Assembly (NCBI GenBank): GCA_035560795.1 | Contig: DATMYV010000024.1 | Location: 1-64,000, forward strand | Reading direction: 5' to 3' | DNA length: 64,000 nucleotides | Source of the DNA: Longilinea sp035560795 | GTDB lineage: Bacteria > Chloroflexota > Anaerolineae > Anaerolineales > Anaerolineaceae | Shown here: one piece after another, positions 24,344-33,671 of the stretch | Layout: every line of letters begins with the position of its first letter | Position numbering within the stretch: the stretch's first letter is position 1 | The notes under the pieces: generated by a model | The model's database searches: none | What the model saw: only the letters and a program-made list of their open reading frames with translations | What the model was told of the DNA's origin: nothing | Translations under genes and position numbers: made by a program

Positions 24344-25345
24344 GTGCGTGCCATGCTTTTGAAAACCCCGGAGAGTGCCGAGAATTCTCCATTAAAATTG
24401 GAGAATGTCCCGCTGCCCGGTCCTGGGAATCAGGAGATACTCCTGCAAGTGCTGACCTGCGGTGTCTGCCATACCGATTTGCATATCCTTGAGGGTGACC
24501 TGGTCCCGCCGAAATACCCGGTAATTCCAGGCCATCAGGTGGTTGGCAGGGTGGTGATGGCAGGAGAAGGGGTCGCGGAAGGAATGATTGGCCAACGGGT
24601 CGGTGCCTACTGGCTGCATTCAGCTTGCGGAGCTTGCGAATATTGTCTGCGCGGGTTTGAAAATTTATGCCCTTCAGCTCAATTTACCGGTTTCCATGTA
24701 CCGGGAGGCTTCGCGGATTATCTATTGGCGGATGCGCGATTTGTTGTGCCAATACCGCAGTCCATCACCGATGAACAGGCGGCGCCGTTATTGTGTGCCG
24801 GTGTAATCGGTTACCGCTCCCTGAAAAAGTGCGAACTTGAACCTGGCGAACAGCTGGGGCTGTTTGGATTCGGAGCCAGCGCTCACCTAGTTTTGCAGGT
24901 TGCACGCTATTGGAATTGTGAAGTCTTTGTGTTTACACGCTCGAGGGCTCACCAGCAGCATGCTTTGGAGATGGGTGCAGCCTGGGCACGTGGAGCTGAC
25001 CAGATTCCAGACAAATTGCTGGACCGTGCCATCCTGTTTGCTCCAGCTGGCGACCTGGTTCCGTTGGCGCTCAAAGCTGTGCGTCCCGGTGGAACAGTGG
25101 CCATCAATGCCGTCCACCTCAGCCCGATTCCCGAAATGCCATACGAATTGATTTATGGAGAACGCACCCTGCGTTCGGTGGCCAATGTGACCCGCAAGGA
25201 TGCCTCCGAATTCTTTATGCTTGCCCAGGAGATTGGCGTTCAGGCAACCGTAAAGATTTATGATCTTGCTGAAGCAAACCGCGCTCTGGTCGATTTAAAA
25301 TACAGCCGTTTCAACGGCGAGGCTGTGTTGAGGGTAGCAAAATAA
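24344..25345 (+). CDS. Zinc-dependent alcohol dehydrogenase (AdhA-like)
   Basis: A 333-residue medium-chain dehydrogenase. Catalytic zinc ligands lie in CGVCHTDLH and PGHQVVG, the structural-zinc cysteines in CGACEYCLRGFENLC. The nucleotide fold reads LGLFGFGASAHLVLQVA; this GxGxxx variant should take NAD(P)H. It oxidises alcohols or reduces aldehydes, substrate unknown. GTG start six bases after mtaB, so it is likely transcribed with that gene. A terminator follows. Confidence 0.93.
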   Translation: MRAMLLKTPESAENSPLKLENVPLPGPGNQEILLQVLTCGVCHTDLHILEGDLVPPKYPVIPGHQVVGRVVMAGEGVAEGMIGQRVGAYWLHSACGACEYCLRGFENLCPSAQFTGFHVPGGFADYLLADARFVVPIPQSITDEQAAPLLCAGVIGYRSLKKCELEPGEQLGLFGFGASAHLVLQVARYWNCEVFVFTRSRAHQQHALEMGAAWARGADQIPDKLLDRAILFAPAGDLVPLALKAVRPGGTVAINAVHLSPIPEMPYELIYGERTLRSVANVTRKDASEFFMLAQEIGVQATVKIYDLAEANRALVDLKYSRFNGEAVLRVAK

Positions 25346-25352
25346 TAAAAAA

Positions 25353-25384
25353 CAAGGCAGAGAAGTGGCCAACACTCTGCCTTG
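25353..25384. terminator. Bidirectional terminator between adh and ldh
   Basis: CAAGGCAGAG and CTCTGCCTTG form a 10-bp stem with a 12-base loop between convergent genes. Confidence 0.75.
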
Positions 25385-25402
25385 ATATATGGAAAATGGG
25401 AC

Positions 25403-26362
25403 TCAATCCAGTTTCAATTGGTGAAGGGTACTTTTCAACACCTCGGCCGATTTTTTCAAGCCGCCCAGCTCATCATTATCCAATTCAAGCTGAACAACCC
25501 TTTCAACACCGCCGCCATCAATGACTGTGGGCAGGCTGAAGCACACATCGTTGATGCCGTAATAATTGTTAATCAGGCTGGAAACGGACATGACTGTACT
25601 CTGATCGCGAATGATTGCCTCCACCAGGCGGGTCAGGCCGCTGGCAATGGCATAAAACGTGGCGCCTTTGCGCTCAATAATGTGATAAGCAGCATCGCGG
25701 GTTTGTTGAAAGATCGCGGTAAGCGTTTCAGGTGAACATTGCATTCCATTGGCCGAACAATAAACTGGCAGTCGCATGCCCGCCAGATTGGCCAGCGACC
25801 AGACCGGGACTTCGCTGTCGCCGTGTTCGCCGATAATAAATGCATGAACAGAACGCGGATCGACTCCAAAATGCTGGCTGAGCAGGTAACGGAAACGGGC
25901 AGTATCCAGGATAGTTCCCGAGCCGATGACCCGTTCGGGTGAAAGCCCAGAGATCTTAAGCGAGGCATATGTCAAAACGTCCACAGGGTTTGTGGCAATG
26001 ACCAGGATACCTTCAGAATTGTTCTTAACGATATTGGGTATGATCTGACGAAAGATCTCGGTGTTGCGTGCAGCCAGGTCCAGGCGGGTTTCACCGGGCC
26101 GCTGTGCCGATCCTGCCGTGACGACGGTAACGACAGCGCCGGCGCAGTCCTCATAACTGCCTGCCCAAATGCGGGCTGGCCGGCCGAGCGGTACGGCATG
26201 CATCAAGTCCATCGCTTCGCCTTCAGCTTTGGCCTGGTTGGCATCGATCAGAACAATTTCACTGGAAAGACCGCTGATCAATAATGAATAAGCAAAGGTC
26301 GCGCCGACATTTCCAGCGCCAATGATGGCTACTCGAGTCGGGTGTCCGTGTTCATGCGTCAT
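25403..26362 (-). CDS. ldh: L-lactate dehydrogenase
   Basis: A 319-residue NAD-dependent enzyme that interconverts pyruvate and L-lactate. The fold starts with VAIIGAGNVGATFA. The substrate-specificity loop reads SAQRPGETRLDL: Gln at the position where malate dehydrogenases have Arg indicates lactate. The catalytic histidine is in IIGEHGDSEVPVWS. It has a GAGGAGG site and a TATAAT about 35 bases upstream. Its presence beside an aerobic oxidase suggests a facultative or fermentative side to metabolism. Confidence 0.95.
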   Translation of the reverse strand: MTHEHGHPTRVAIIGAGNVGATFAYSLLISGLSSEIVLIDANQAKAEGEAMDLMHAVPLGRPARIWAGSYEDCAGAVVTVVTAGSAQRPGETRLDLAARNTEIFRQIIPNIVKNNSEGILVIATNPVDVLTYASLKISGLSPERVIGSGTILDTARFRYLLSQHFGVDPRSVHAFIIGEHGDSEVPVWSLANLAGMRLPVYCSANGMQCSPETLTAIFQQTRDAAYHIIERKGATFYAIASGLTRLVEAIIRDQSTVMSVSSLINNYYGINDVCFSLPTVIDGGGVERVVQLELDNDELGGLKKSAEVLKSTLHQLKLD

Positions 26363-26512
26363 TTTTTCCTCCTCGCAAAATAATGCATTTAATTATATGC
26401 TATGACCGCTATTTTCGTTCCAGGTGTCCCTAATTTAGACTAAAATAAAGGGTAAAATTACTGCTGTATTTCTTTGAATTACCAAATAGGTTGGACAGGT
26501 GGGTTGCAGTCC

Positions 26513-26541
26513 TTGACCTTAAGATTGGTTATTATTATAAT
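26513..26541 (+). promoter_or_regulatory. Sigma70-type promoter of the potassium-transport unit
   Basis: TTGACC (26513-26518), 17-base spacer, TATAAT (26536-26541). The leader to ATG 26603 is about 55 bases. I looked for a c-di-AMP (ydaO) riboswitch here and saw none. Confidence 0.85.
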
Positions 26542-26602
26542 AGCTCGCTTTGTCTGACCATATATTGTAAATGGCAGCAGTAACGTATTGAAGTGAGTGT
26601 AG

Positions 26603-28546
26603 ATGAATATTGAAGATCGCAATGGAACGACCGTAGTTCGGCGGACGGGGGAATACAAGCCCAAACCTTCTTTTAATACCTGGTTAATCGGTCGGCCATT
26701 ACAAACCGCAGATTCCGAGCAGCAAACCATTGGCAAGTTTATCGGTCTGGCTGTTTTTTCGTCAGATGCAATGTCGTCTGTTGCTTATGCACCGCAAGAA
26801 ATGTTGATTGTTCTGGTGGCAGCCGGAACAGCGGGTTTTGCCTATTCCATTCCACTGGCAATTGCCATCGTTGTTCTCCTGACAATTCTCACTTTATCTT
26901 ATGAACAGACCATACATGCCTATCCCAACGGCGGTGGCGCCTATATCGTATCGCGCGACAATCTGGGCGAGATTCCGGCATTGGTGGCTGCCTCCGCGCT
27001 GCTCACAGATTATATTTTGACGGTTGCTGTTTCAATTTCGTCCGGCGTGGCACAGGTGGTTTCAGCGCTGCCGAACCTGGAACCATTCAGGGTCACAATT
27101 GCGGTCGGAATGGTCGTCTTCATCACAGTGGTCAATTTACGCGGCATCAAGGAATCCGGCAGCACCTTTGCCATCCCATCGTACTTTTTCGTCTTCATGA
27201 TGGTCTTAACCGTGGTTGTTGGATTGTTCCGTTTCCTGGTTGTAGGATCGTTGGGCCAGGTGATCGATCCGCCGCAAGACCTGATGGGCAACCTTGTACA
27301 GCCGATCACCATTTTCTTAATTCTCAAAGCATTCTCGAGCGGAACGACTGCATTGACCGGGGTTGAAGCGATTTCAAACGGCATAACAGCATTCAAGGAG
27401 CCGCGCAGTAAGAACGCAGGCACTACTTTAATCATGATGGCGTTTATCCTGGGTTCCTTGATGCTTGGCATTACCTTCCTTTCTCACCAAATCGGGGTGT
27501 TGCCCTCTGAGGAGGAGACGGTCATCTCGCAATTGGCACGAACGGTTTTCGACTCACGTGGTGTGTTCTATCTGGCGGCGATTTTTTCAACGATGGTCAT
27601 CTTAATGCTGGCAGCCAATACGGCCTTTGCCGGGTTCCCCTGGCTGGCTGCTTTAACCGCAACTGACGGCTATTTACCGCGCCAGTTGACCTACCGCGGC
27701 AGCCGACTGGTTTATTCACGCGGTATTATCATGTTGGCGGCGGCGGCAATATTGTTGATTTTCATTTTTCAGGCAAACGTCACTCGTTTGATTCCGCTGT
27801 ATGCCATCGGTGTATTTCTTTCGTTTACATTATCCCAATCCGGCATGGCCCACCGCTGGTATAAAACTGGCAAATTAAAACCGGGGGGGGAGACAAAAGA
27901 ACGCGGTTCGATGCTCAAACATGACCCGCGTTGGTGGATTAAGATGATTATTAACGGCCTGGGGGCAGCCGTAACACTTGTGGTAACCCTGGTTTTTTCG
28001 ATCACCAAATTTACAAGCGGCGCTTATATCGTCCTCATCTTGATTCCACTACTCGTTTTTGTTTTCCTGGCTATTCACCGGCACTATAAATCTATTGCCA
28101 AGAAACTTTCACTCGATCATTATGGCGCACCGCCGCATCTCTCTCGCAACCGGGTCATTCTGGCAGTGGCAGGGGTGCATCGCGGAACTCTGGCAGCCTT
28201 GCGTTATGCCCGTACGCTTTCGGATGATATTACAGCCGTGCATGTTTCCATCGACCCCCTGGAGGCTGAAAAACTTAAGGAAAAATGGGAAACATGGGGA
28301 GATGGCATCCGTTTGGTTATTCTCGAATCGCCCTACCGTCTTTTTCTCGAACCAATGCTCGAATATATTGATGATATCGACGCGCAGCGGCAACCCAATG
28401 ATATTATTACGGTGGTGGTTCCTCAGTTCGTTACCACCAACCTGGTGACAAATATGCTCCACATGCGAACCGCCGATACATTGCGCCATGTTCTATTAAA
28501 TCGAAAGGGAATCGTGATTAATGAAGTTCCCTATCAAGTGGATTGA
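26603..28546 (+). CDS. KimA-like APC-family potassium permease
   Basis: A 647-residue transporter with about 12 helices and a soluble C-terminal domain (about residues 500-647) containing HRGTLAALRYARTL and ITAVHVSIDP. The N terminus NTWLIGRPLQTADSEQ followed by FSSDAMSSVAYAPQE matches the KimA/YdaO group of APC permeases, which take up potassium with protons. The two genes after it encode TrkA/RCK proteins, which supports a potassium role. It might instead be an amino-acid permease; the flanking RCK genes make that less likely. Confidence 0.85.
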   Translation: MNIEDRNGTTVVRRTGEYKPKPSFNTWLIGRPLQTADSEQQTIGKFIGLAVFSSDAMSSVAYAPQEMLIVLVAAGTAGFAYSIPLAIAIVVLLTILTLSYEQTIHAYPNGGGAYIVSRDNLGEIPALVAASALLTDYILTVAVSISSGVAQVVSALPNLEPFRVTIAVGMVVFITVVNLRGIKESGSTFAIPSYFFVFMMVLTVVVGLFRFLVVGSLGQVIDPPQDLMGNLVQPITIFLILKAFSSGTTALTGVEAISNGITAFKEPRSKNAGTTLIMMAFILGSLMLGITFLSHQIGVLPSEEETVISQLARTVFDSRGVFYLAAIFSTMVILMLAANTAFAGFPWLAALTATDGYLPRQLTYRGSRLVYSRGIIMLAAAAILLIFIFQANVTRLIPLYAIGVFLSFTLSQSGMAHRWYKTGKLKPGGETKERGSMLKHDPRWWIKMIINGLGAAVTLVVTLVFSITKFTSGAYIVLILIPLLVFVFLAIHRHYKSIAKKLSLDHYGAPPHLSRNRVILAVAGVHRGTLAALRYARTLSDDITAVHVSIDPLEAEKLKEKWETWGDGIRLVILESPYRLFLEPMLEYIDDIDAQRQPNDIITVVVPQFVTTNLVTNMLHMRTADTLRHVLLNRKGIVINEVPYQVD

Positions 28547-28567
28547 AATTCTCACGCGAGGTAATCA

Positions 28568-29215
28568 ATGAAGGTAATTGTTGTTGGATGTGGAAGAATG
28601 GGCGCTGAGTTGGCATATCGGCTTTTCACGCGTGGCCATGATGTCGCTGTGATCGATACCAGCACGGCGGCATTCAACCATTTGCCAGCTGATTTTCAGG
28701 GGCGTTTTTACGAAGGCGATACACTCAGTTATGACGTGCTGCACCGGGCCGGAATTGAACAATGCGAAGCCCTGGCGGCAGTGACTGATTCGGATCCGTT
28801 GAACCTGGTTATTGCTCACACCGCCAAGGCGAATTTTCATGTAAAGAATGTTGTCGCCCGCAATTATGATCCCACCTGCCGGCAATTGTACGAAGTTTTC
28901 AATATCCAGGTTGTCAGTGCCACGGGTTGGGCTGCCCAACGCCTGGAGGAAATGATATACCATTCGGAAATCCGGACCGTTTTTTCCGCCGGCAATGGCG
29001 AGGTGGAAGTGTACGAGTTGAAAGTGCCAGCCGAGTTGGATGGCAAGACCATCGCAAGCCTTTTGGAGGGTACCGAAACGGTGCCTGTTTCGCTAACCCG
29101 GGCCGGAAAATCCATTTTGCCGGCACCAGAACTGACTTTGCAGGAAAATGATATTGTCCATTTCAGCGCAACCCTGGATGGGATTACTGCAATGCGCCAG
29201 CGGGTCAACTTCTAA
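28568..29215 (+). CDS. trkA: TrkA/RCK potassium-transport regulatory protein (first copy)
   Basis: A 215-residue cytoplasmic protein. The N-terminal RCK Rossmann fold binds a nucleotide (VIVVGCGRMGAELAYRLF, then AVID), and a C-terminal TrkA_C domain follows (VYELKVPAELDGKTIASL, ENDIVHFSATLDGI). Such proteins gate potassium transporters according to ATP/ADP or NAD and, in the C domain, c-di-AMP. It begins 21 bases after the permease gene with a GAGG site. No TrkH/KtrB pore is encoded here, so the partner is probably the KimA-like permease or a pore elsewhere. Confidence 0.9.
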   Translation: MKVIVVGCGRMGAELAYRLFTRGHDVAVIDTSTAAFNHLPADFQGRFYEGDTLSYDVLHRAGIEQCEALAAVTDSDPLNLVIAHTAKANFHVKNVVARNYDPTCRQLYEVFNIQVVSATGWAAQRLEEMIYHSEIRTVFSAGNGEVEVYELKVPAELDGKTIASLLEGTETVPVSLTRAGKSILPAPELTLQENDIVHFSATLDGITAMRQRVNF

Positions 29216-29244
29216 GGGCCGCTCGGATAAACAAGGAGAAAATC

Positions 29245-29916
29245 ATGTATGTCATAATTGCGGGCGGGGGTCGAACAGGAACCCAACTGGCGCGTCTGTT
29301 GATCAAACAAGAACACGAAGTGCATATCATCGAGACCCGCAAAGAGGTTCTCAACCGCTTACACCGCGAGCTTCCGACTGAAATTATCTTTGAGGGTAAC
29401 CCGGTTGACCCAAAAATATTGGAGCAGGCTGGCATTGAGCACGCTAATGTATTGGCGGCTTGTACGACCAGTGATGAGATCAACCTGGTACTTTGTTACC
29501 TGGCTCGCCAACGCTATCATATTACCCGCACCATTGCCAGGGTCAATAATCCGCGGGATGCCTGGCTTTTTGACCAGAAATTCAATGTGGACGTGGCAGT
29601 TAACCAGGCTGACATTCTCTCGAGCCTGATTCAGGAAGAAATGTCGATGGGCGATATGATGACGTTGTTAAAACTGCGTCGTGGAAATTATTCGTTGGTG
29701 GAAGAAAAGATTCCCGAACAGGCGCGTTCGGTGGGCAAGATGATTAAGGATCTTAAACTACCTGATCATTGCGTAATCGCAGCAATTATCCGCAAGGGCG
29801 ATGTAATCGTCCCGCGCGGCATAACAACTCTTGAGGCTGGCGATGAAATTCTGGCGGTCACCGATCCGGAAGGAGCGGTTGAACTGGCCAGTTTGTTCTC
29901 GCCGCAAGAGAAATAA
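29245..29916 (+). CDS. trkA: TrkA/RCK potassium-transport regulatory protein (second copy)
   Basis: A 223-residue paralogue of the preceding gene with the same order of domains: RCK_N (YVIIAGGGRTGTQLARLL, then HIIE) and RCK_C (SLVEEKIPEQARSVGKMI, GDEILAVTDPEGAVEL). Tandem single-RCK genes suggest a hetero-octameric ring in place of the fused double-RCK TrkA of enterobacteria. An AAGGAG site precedes the ATG. Last gene of the permease-RCK-RCK unit. Confidence 0.92.
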   Translation: MYVIIAGGGRTGTQLARLLIKQEHEVHIIETRKEVLNRLHRELPTEIIFEGNPVDPKILEQAGIEHANVLAACTTSDEINLVLCYLARQRYHITRTIARVNNPRDAWLFDQKFNVDVAVNQADILSSLIQEEMSMGDMMTLLKLRRGNYSLVEEKIPEQARSVGKMIKDLKLPDHCVIAAIIRKGDVIVPRGITTLEAGDEILAVTDPEGAVELASLFSPQEK

Positions 29917-29950
29917 CCGTTTTCATTCTATTGAAATAAAGCTCAGTCGT

Positions 29951-29979
29951 TTGACCCTTTGCCATGATTACGGTATAAT
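29951..29979 (+). promoter_or_regulatory. Sigma70-type promoter of rpmH
   Basis: TTGACC (29951-29956), 17-base spacer, TATAAT (29974-29979). Transcription would start near 29986, with GAAAGCG before the ATG at 30030. Confidence 0.85.
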
Positions 29980-30029
29980 TCGATTTCGGCATTTTGCCGG
30001 AACTCTATGGATGTTGAAAGGAAAGCGTA

Positions 30030-30203
30030 ATGTCAACGAAGCGGACATATCAACCGAAGATTCATCGCCGCCTGCGCGTGCACGGCTTTCGCTCTCGGAT
30101 GGCTACAGCCGATGGTCGTGAAGTCCTAAAGCGCCGACGCGCCAAAGGCCGCCACAAATTGACCGTCAGCATGAACAACCACGTCAAACGGATTCAGTGG
30201 TAG
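30030..30203 (+). CDS. rpmH: Ribosomal protein bL34
   Basis: A 57-residue, very basic 50S protein. It has the family pattern [21 protein letters not shown] and [18 protein letters not shown], each visible in full. The C terminus ([11 protein letters not shown]) is longer than the usual 44-47 residues. It heads the conserved rpmH-rnpA-yidD-yidC-jag cluster, which in most bacteria lies near the replication origin. No dnaA or DnaA-box cluster is visible upstream here; the preceding gene is a TrkA homologue. Confidence 0.96.
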   Translation: MSTKRTYQPKIHRRLRVHGFRSRMATADGREVLKRRRAKGRHKLTVSMNNHVKRIQW

Positions 30204-30295
30204 CCGAGAGCCTGGCTTGACCAGGAGAAAGGTACTGGTTGAGCCTGAAATGGTAGCTCAGTGGCCGCGGTTCAAAAACGCGGGCTGGTACATGA

Positions 30296-30670
30296 GTGAG
30301 AAGAAGGTTTCGATTAACCCGGTCAAACGATTTCAAGCGGGTGCGGCGCGTAGGAAAGTCATATGCGCACCCGCTTGTTGTGTTGATTGTCGACCCGAAT
30401 CCGGAGGGCGGACTGCGCATCGGAGTAACAGCAGGACGTTCCGTTGGCAATGCTGTCTTGCGGAATCGGGCAAAACGACGCTTACGGGCCGCAGTCGATG
30501 GGCTGCTACAAGAATTGGCACCGGGCAAAAATCTGATTCTGTTGGCGCGTCCTGCCATCGCATCTGCCAGCTTTTCAGAAATCCAGACCGCGCTGGCGAG
30601 ATTGATGTTAAGGGCTGGCTTGTTGCAAACGGACGAGGAATTCAATGATCGAGCGCGAGCATCCCAATGA
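30296..30670 (+). CDS. rnpA: Ribonuclease P protein component
   Basis: The 124-residue protein subunit that helps the RNase P RNA trim tRNA 5' ends. It shows [19 protein letters not shown], then the RNR signature [18 protein letters not shown]. The start is GTG 30296; an ATG at 30292 is out of frame. Its end overlaps yidD by 26 bases. No RNase P RNA gene is in the window. Confidence 0.95.
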   Translation: MRRRFRLTRSNDFKRVRRVGKSYAHPLVVLIVDPNPEGGLRIGVTAGRSVGNAVLRNRAKRRLRAAVDGLLQELAPGKNLILLARPAIASASFSEIQTALARLMLRAGLLQTDEEFNDRARASQ

Positions 30671-30923
30671 ACCACGCTTGCGGGATTTACCCTTTACCTT
30701 GCTGAATTTTCCTCGTTGGATTTTGCTGGGCTTGATCCGCCTGTACCAGGTGACTTTATCCCGCACGCTTCCGCCGAACACTTGCCGATTTTACCCTACC
30801 TGCTCTCATTATGGTTACCAGGCGATATACAAGCATGGCGCCATCAAAGGAGCATGGCTGGCAATCGGCCGATTGATCCGGTGCAACCCGTTTAACCCCG
30901 GTGGTTACGACCCAATACCATGA
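30645..30923 (+). CDS. yidD: YidD membrane protein insertion efficiency factor
   Basis: A 92-residue protein with an amphipathic N-terminal segment ([18 protein letters not shown]) and the family core [41 protein letters not shown]. It helps YidC insert proteins at the inner membrane. Overlaps rnpA, as in many genomes. An internal ATG at 30667 would remove only the charged tail. Confidence 0.95.
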   Translation: MIEREHPNEPRLRDLPFTLLNFPRWILLGLIRLYQVTLSRTLPPNTCRFYPTCSHYGYQAIYKHGAIKGAWLAIGRLIRCNPFNPGGYDPIP

Positions 30924-30967
30924 ATTACTGCCGGCAAAAACAGGAAATAACTCCCGATTGAGAATCT

Positions 30968-32026
30968 ATGAAAGCTAAGTATACATTTACGATTATGGTA
31001 CTGGCAATTGCTGCCGTGCTGCTTACAGCCTGCGGCGGCGCAATTCCTTCCAATTCCTTCCCCGGGGTTTCAGCAGTTGATGATGTTGTTTACCTTGCAA
31101 ACGCCGGAGAAATTTATGCCATCCGACTGGCGGACGGCGTGCTCGATTGGCAATATCCGGCTGAAAAGGCCGAAGCTGGGCGGGCATATTTTGCCCCACC
31201 AGTCATGGCAGGCGACCGCCTCCTCGCAGGAGATTACCTAAACACCCTGCATGCGCTGGATCCAAAAACCGGAACCCAACAATGGACATATTCCCTGGCC
31301 AAGCGCTGGGTTGCCAGCCCGATGGTGGTTGGCGATGTCATTATCGCTCCGAATGCCGATAAGAGCGTTTATGGTTTCAATCTGGACGGTACGCTGTTAT
31401 GGAAATTCGGTTCAACCGAAGTTTTCTGGGCACAGCCTACCAGTGATGGAAAACTGGCATTCGTGGCGGGGATGGATCATTTCCTGTATGCAATAATGCC
31501 GCAGGATGGCAGCCTGGTCTGGAAAACGGATCTGGGGAGCGCGATGGCCTACCCGGCAGCCGTAGGGGATGGCAAGCTATACCAGACAACCATTGCCAAT
31601 GAGCTGGTCGCACTTAATGCCGAAACAGGTGAAATCCTATGGCGTTTTAAGACGGATGATGCCGTCTGGATGCAACCTTTGTTGCGTGAGGGTGTGTTGT
31701 ACATGGGCGATGTTAAGGGCAACGTCTATGCGGTCGATGCAGCATCTGGAACCCAGAAATGGAAACAGGCGCTAGGCGATGAACCCTTGTTTGGCACGCC
31801 AGCCATGCTTGAAAACGGTATGGTATTCTCGTCGGAAACCGGCAACATTATTTTGGTCGATTACAACGGCACAAAACAATGGAATCGCACCATCGAAGGC
31901 AAGCTCTATTCTGGTGTCGTTTTGGCCGGGGATACGATGTTGGTTGGCGTGACCAAAGGTAAAATTACCCTGGTTGCATTCGATCTAAGTGGCAACCAAA
32001 AATGGTCGTACCCGCCTCAGAAATAG
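30968..32026 (+). CDS. PQQ-repeat beta-propeller lipoprotein
   Basis: A 352-residue secreted lipoprotein (signal ending LLTACGG) built of WD/PQQ-type blades, with repeating phrases such as LYAIMPQDGSLVWKTDL, LVALNAETGEILWRFKTD and VYAVDAASGTQKWKQAL. It is BamB-like in build but the organism shows no sign of an outer-membrane BAM complex in this window. Its place between yidD and yidC, ten bases before yidC, suggests a link to membrane protein insertion or folding on the outer face. That is inference. Confidence 0.88.
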   Translation: MKAKYTFTIMVLAIAAVLLTACGGAIPSNSFPGVSAVDDVVYLANAGEIYAIRLADGVLDWQYPAEKAEAGRAYFAPPVMAGDRLLAGDYLNTLHALDPKTGTQQWTYSLAKRWVASPMVVGDVIIAPNADKSVYGFNLDGTLLWKFGSTEVFWAQPTSDGKLAFVAGMDHFLYAIMPQDGSLVWKTDLGSAMAYPAAVGDGKLYQTTIANELVALNAETGEILWRFKTDDAVWMQPLLREGVLYMGDVKGNVYAVDAASGTQKWKQALGDEPLFGTPAMLENGMVFSSETGNIILVDYNGTKQWNRTIEGKLYSGVVLAGDTMLVGVTKGKITLVAFDLSGNQKWSYPPQK

Positions 32027-32036
32027 GTAGGAAAAT

Positions 32037-32837
32037 ATGTGGGATGCGCTAATTATCACCCCGTTTATAAATGCACTTTTGTTCATCTACAATCTTGTAG
32101 GTAACTTTGGTGTCGCGATTATCCTCTTCACCATTTTGATTCGACTGATCACTCATCCTTTGATGGTTTCGCAAATCAAAGGAAGCAAGGCCATGGCGGC
32201 CATGCAGCAGGATAAACGCTGGATTGAAACGCAGGCCAAGTATAAGGGAGATAAAGAGAAACTGGCGGTCGAGCAGCAGAAATTGCTGAAAGAACTGGGC
32301 GTCAACCCCTTTGCGTCCTGTCTGCCAACGCTCATTCAGTTCCCGATCATCATCGGTCTTTATCAGGCGGTGATCCAGGCCATGGCCGCGACGCCGTTGG
32401 AAATGATGAACCTGACCCGCCATATCTATCCGGCTTTGCTCAAGGTTTCGTCGCTAATTCCACTGCAAAACCATTTTCTGTGGATGGACTTAGGTACGCC
32501 TGAACGATTGAACTTGCCAGGAATACCTTTTGGCATCCCGATCCTGGCCATCGTGGTTGCGGCGACGACTTACCTTCAATCCAAGATGATAACGCCGGCG
32601 ACCACAGGCAATGCAAGTGACCCGAACAATCAGGCTGCCATGATGGGCAAAATGATGAATCTTTATATGCCTTTCTTGATGGGCTATATGGCGCTGACTC
32701 TGGCATCCGGACTGTCTATTTACTTCCTTACCTCCAACTTGATTGGTATCGCCCAATACGGATTTCTTGGACAATTGAATCTCAAAAACCTTCTGCCAGG
32801 GAAGAAGGCGGAAGTTATCAAGCCGAAAGGCAGATAG
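32037..32837 (+). CDS. yidC: YidC/Oxa1 membrane protein insertase
   Basis: A 266-residue short (Gram-positive-type) insertase without the large periplasmic domain of E. coli YidC. The groove arginine is in FTILIRLITHPL, followed by the cytoplasmic hairpin (KYKGDKEKLAVEQQKLLKE) and GVNPFASCLPTLIQFPIIIGLYQ given here by its core CLPTLIQFPIIIG. About five helices. No lipobox is present. AGGAAA before the ATG. Confidence 0.95.
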   Translation: MWDALIITPFINALLFIYNLVGNFGVAIILFTILIRLITHPLMVSQIKGSKAMAAMQQDKRWIETQAKYKGDKEKLAVEQQKLLKELGVNPFASCLPTLIQFPIIIGLYQAVIQAMAATPLEMMNLTRHIYPALLKVSSLIPLQNHFLWMDLGTPERLNLPGIPFGIPILAIVVAATTYLQSKMITPATTGNASDPNNQAAMMGKMMNLYMPFLMGYMALTLASGLSIYFLTSNLIGIAQYGFLGQLNLKNLLPGKKAEVIKPKGR

Positions 32838-32860
32838 ACTCAACGATATCGAGGCAGTGT

Positions 32861-33655
32861 ATGAGTCAGGAAAAAACCACGTTGGAAATCATAGCACCAA
32901 CCGTTGACGAGGCGGTTGCTCGCGGCTTGAACCAGTTGGGAATCGCGCGTGAAATGGTGGATGTGGAAGTGCTGGATACCGGCAGCCGCGGCCTGTTTGG
33001 ACTCGGCAGCCGCCAGGCTCGAATCCGATTAAGCATCAAAACCACTGACTCACGCCCGGAAAGCCAACCTGCAAGCAGCGAAACGCCAGTCAAGCCGGTC
33101 AGCAAACCGGCCAACCGACCTGTCGAAAAACCGGTCAAGCCGGTAAAGGAAACAGAAGTCTCTGTACCAGGTGATCCTCATGCTCTCGATTCAGCCAATG
33201 CAGTGGTGAGTGAACTGCTCGAGAAAATGAGCATCAAGGCTTCTGTCAGTTCAAGTTATGTGCAGGGTGACGGGGACGAAGATAATCCGATGGTCATGGT
33301 GGAAGTTCAAGGCGATGACCTGAGCATTCTGATAGGGCGGCGGTCCGAAACGCTGAATGCGCTTCAATATATTGCCAGCCTGATCGTATGCAAGGAAGTC
33401 GGCCGGTGGGTTCCGCTCACGATTGATATTCAGGGTTACCGCCTGCGCAGGGAGCGTCAATTGCGCCAGATGGCCCGCCGGATGGCCGAGCAAGCCATTC
33501 ATACCGGCCGCCGCCAGGTACTGGAACCGATGCCCGCCAACGAGCGCCGGATCATCCATCTTGAATTACGGGATCATCCAGCAGTTCTCACAGAAAGCAC
33601 TGGCGAGGAGCCAAACCGTAAAGTGACAATCGTTTTGAAGAAACAGGGATCATAA
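32861..33655 (+). CDS. jag: Jag/KhpB RNA-binding protein
   Basis: A 264-residue protein with a Jag_N domain (LEIIAPTVDEAVARGLNQLG, GSRGLFGLGSRQARI), a Pro/Lys-rich linker (about residues 68-110), a KH domain with the GRRSETLNALQYI core, and an R3H domain ending in NERRIIHLELRDHP. KhpB binds many RNAs with KhpA and affects cell elongation and division. It is the normal last gene of the rpmH cluster. A terminator follows. Confidence 0.95.
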   Translation: MSQEKTTLEIIAPTVDEAVARGLNQLGIAREMVDVEVLDTGSRGLFGLGSRQARIRLSIKTTDSRPESQPASSETPVKPVSKPANRPVEKPVKPVKETEVSVPGDPHALDSANAVVSELLEKMSIKASVSSSYVQGDGDEDNPMVMVEVQGDDLSILIGRRSETLNALQYIASLIVCKEVGRWVPLTIDIQGYRLRRERQLRQMARRMAEQAIHTGRRQVLEPMPANERRIIHLELRDHPAVLTESTGEEPNRKVTIVLKKQGS

Positions 33656-33671
33656 CTTTTTTCCCGCAGGA

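Noticed and set aside
26363..26602. Possible c-di-AMP (ydaO) riboswitch before the KimA-like gene
   Set aside because: None of the conserved G-rich blocks of that riboswitch is visible; only a clean promoter and a short leader.
30100..30300. Replication origin next to rpmH
   Set aside because: rpmH often lies near the origin, but no dnaA gene or DnaA-box cluster is visible on either side.
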